Shown: positions 62,566 to 64,000 of the stretch, piece by piece
Position numbering within the stretch: the stretch's first letter is position 1
How the letters are laid out: the number at the start of each line of letters is the position of its first letter
Source of the DNA: Bermanella sp. WJH001
GTDB taxonomy: Bacteria > Pseudomonadota > Gammaproteobacteria > Pseudomonadales > Oceanobacteraceae
Assembly: GCF_030070105.1 (NCBI RefSeq)
Contig: NZ_JASJOO010000003.1
Location: 977,155-1,041,154, forward strand
DNA length: 64,000 nucleotides
Direction of reading: 5' to 3'
Notes under the pieces: model-generated
Told to the model about the DNA's origin: nothing
Seen by the model: the letters and a program-made list of their open reading frames with translations, nothing else
Databases searched by the model: none
Translations under genes and position numbers: made by a program

Positions 62566-64000
62566 ATGAATATGATGACTCAAGATACCAATTATTTGCC
62601 CCTGACCGATGCGCAAGCAGGTATTTGGTATGCCCAATGCCGCGACCCTGAAAATCCAATTTATAAAACGGGTGAGTATCTTTTAATTAATGGTGCGATT
62701 GATGTTACAAAAATCAAGCAAGCCATTACTCAAGGCATCAACGAAGTGGATTCATTGCACAGTCGCTACATTACAACGGTACAGGGGCCACGCATGTATA
62801 TTCATCGTCAACCTTGGCAGGTCAGCGAACAAGATTTTTCAGGTTATGCACAACCCTTGCAAAGCGCCATCGAATGGATGCGACAGGCACTTAGAACCCC
62901 AGTTGATCTAGAAGAAGGGCCGCTATTTTCGATGGCCATTGTAAAGTTAGACACGCAACAACACGCTTGGTTTTTATCCTTACATCACATCGCAATCGAC
63001 GGCTATAGCATGTCGTTGATTATTTCGCGGGTGGCTTATCTTTATAATCAACTGGTGAAATCTGAAGCGATTGAACCCGTGCAATTTGTAGATCAGCAAG
63101 CCTTGATCAAGGAAGACGATGACTATAAAGCGTCTGAAAAATACCAAAAAGATAAAGACTATTATTTACAGCGTTACCAAGATCACAGCGATACCGTGAA
63201 TTTGGCAGGCAAGCCTACGGTCACCAGTGATCACTTTTGGCGGCTAAAGGGTCATCTATCAGCCGTTGCGTTTACCCATATGGCGAAGTTTGCTAAACAT
63301 TGCCGCACCCACTGGTACAGTGTGTTAATGGCCGCAATGTCCGCCTATGTGCATAAGATGACACGCAGTCAAAATGTGGTTTTGGGTGTGCCGTTAATGG
63401 GCCGTTTAGGGTCGGTTGCGATTCAAACACCAGCCATGCGAGTAAATATATTGCCGGTGCGAGTTGACTTTGATGGTGATGAAAACTTAGTAAGCTTGGT
63501 CAAAAAAGTGAATAAAGAATTTGCGTCTGTGCGTCGCCATCAAGGTTATCGATATGAAGAACTGCATCGTGACTTGCACTTGGTCAAAGACGGGCGCAAT
63601 TTATTTGGGCCTTTATTGAATATCATGCCCTTTGAATATGAACATGATTTTGCAGGTGCTAAGGCTCAAGCCCATAATTTAAATGCGGGCCCAGTGGATG
63701 ATATGTCGTTTTACTGTTATGAACTGGACGGCCATTTAAATATTGATATTGATGCTAACCCCGCTTTGTATTCGCAAGTGGAATTAGAAAAACATCAAAC
63801 GCGATTATTTCAATTTATAGAATCGTTTGTCAGTCATGGTTTGCGTTTTACCCAAGGTGATGAACCAACGGCGCATTTATCCGATGTGTCTTTGTTAATG
63901 CCTCAAGAACGTGAAGAATTGATATACGCCAACAATCAAACCCAACACAAGGTGCCCAGCACAACGTTAACGCAACTATTGCAAGCACAACGTATGGCTA
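62566..64000 (+). CDS. Non-ribosomal peptide synthetase, N-terminal part (EntF-like)
   Basis: Begins MNMMTQDTNYLPLTDAQAGIW and is cut by the window end after 478 codons. The visible part is a condensation domain: ITQGINEVDSLHSRY, HHIAIDGYSM (catalytic HHxxxDG ~140), MGRLGSVAIQTPAMRVNILPV, and ends at the lead-in to an adenylation domain (LTQLLQAQ). It would condense dihydroxybenzoyl with an amino acid. ATG 15 bases after the carrier gene. Confidence 0.92.
   Translation, partial: MNMMTQDTNYLPLTDAQAGIWYAQCRDPENPIYKTGEYLLINGAIDVTKIKQAITQGINEVDSLHSRYITTVQGPRMYIHRQPWQVSEQDFSGYAQPLQSAIEWMRQALRTPVDLEEGPLFSMAIVKLDTQQHAWFLSLHHIAIDGYSMSLIISRVAYLYNQLVKSEAIEPVQFVDQQALIKEDDDYKASEKYQKDKDYYLQRYQDHSDTVNLAGKPTVTSDHFWRLKGHLSAVAFTHMAKFAKHCRTHWYSVLMAAMSAYVHKMTRSQNVVLGVPLMGRLGSVAIQTPAMRVNILPVRVDFDGDENLVSLVKKVNKEFASVRRHQGYRYEELHRDLHLVKDGRNLFGPLLNIMPFEYEHDFAGAKAQAHNLNAGPVDDMSFYCYELDGHLNIDIDANPALYSQVELEKHQTRLFQFIESFVSHGLRFTQGDEPTAHLSDVSLLMPQEREELIYANNQTQHKVPSTTLTQLLQAQRMA

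Overview
The window comes from the chromosome of a marine-type gammaproteobacterium, probably close to Oceanospirillales/Pseudomonadales such as Bermanella, Oleispira or Thalassolituus. The evidence is gene order plus product types; base composition is moderate and was not computed. Several blocks follow the order familiar from Pseudomonas: argS, a SPOR-domain gene, hslV, hslU, a DUF971 gene, ubiE, ubiJ, ubiB, hisE and tatABC on the minus strand; priA, rpmE and maeB; bax, a crfX-like gene, cmpX and sigX; and serA divergent from a D-2-hydroxyglutarate dehydrogenase gene. No tRNA, rRNA, CRISPR array, transposase or phage gene was seen. Layout: 0-1.6 kb holds two divergent LPP20-type lipoprotein genes and a decayed tandem copy of the 3' end of one of them. 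1.6-8.4 kb is the minus-strand block for protein export (tatABC), hinT, hisE, ubiquinone synthesis (ubiB, ubiJ, ubiE), a DUF971 gene and panE. 8.7-9.7 kb carries a bacterioferritin pair in which one subunit keeps the heme ligand and the other keeps the ferroxidase site. 9.8-16.7 kb has sigX-cmpX-crfX-bax, a divergent mgtE/CNNM-type operon and a rimK/deacylase operon. Three of these promoters share an ECF-like motif, suggesting one SigX regulon. 16.8-24 kb has hslUV, a frameshifted AraC regulator, an unknown gene with a Fur-like box, a MipA/OmpV porin, a SPOR gene and argS. 24-26.8 kb is an arsenic operon (arsR with a 22-bp palindromic operator, a degenerate arsC copy, a normal arsC and acr3). 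26.8-29.7 kb holds a DUF6172 gene, an SDR gene and a 1.1-kb five-unit array of inverted REP-like sequences. 29.7-34 kb has priA, rpmE and maeB. 34.1-44.8 kb is a cobalamin-riboswitch-controlled corrinoid operon. It begins with a secreted, membrane-anchored CobN-like chelatase of 1435 residues, an ExbB/TolQ-like protein and a DUF2149/ExbD-like protein. CbiB, an ABC importer (btuD, btuC, btuF), cobD and cobO follow. 45-50.6 kb has a DUF4396 membrane protein, an AraC regulator with a metal-binding-like N-terminus, serA, its divergent partner and an FAH-family enzyme. 50.7-54.8 kb encodes a secreted PLC-like phosphodiesterase with a C-type-lectin-like tail and the carboxynorspermidine pathway of polyamine synthesis. 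55.5-64 kb is a catecholate siderophore locus: DUF4198, DUF2271, PepSY and MFS genes on one strand; entC, entE, isochorismatase, a free-standing aryl carrier protein and an NRPS cut by the window end on the other, with a Fur-like box between them. The most unusual system is the corrinoid operon head. A periplasmic CobN homologue is paired with proton-channel-type proteins and no AAA+ motor genes lie nearby, which suggests a chelatase or dechelatase driven by proton motive force. The second strongest signal is the proposed SigX promoter set. Dispersed hairpin repeats of several families fill most of the longer intergenic gaps.
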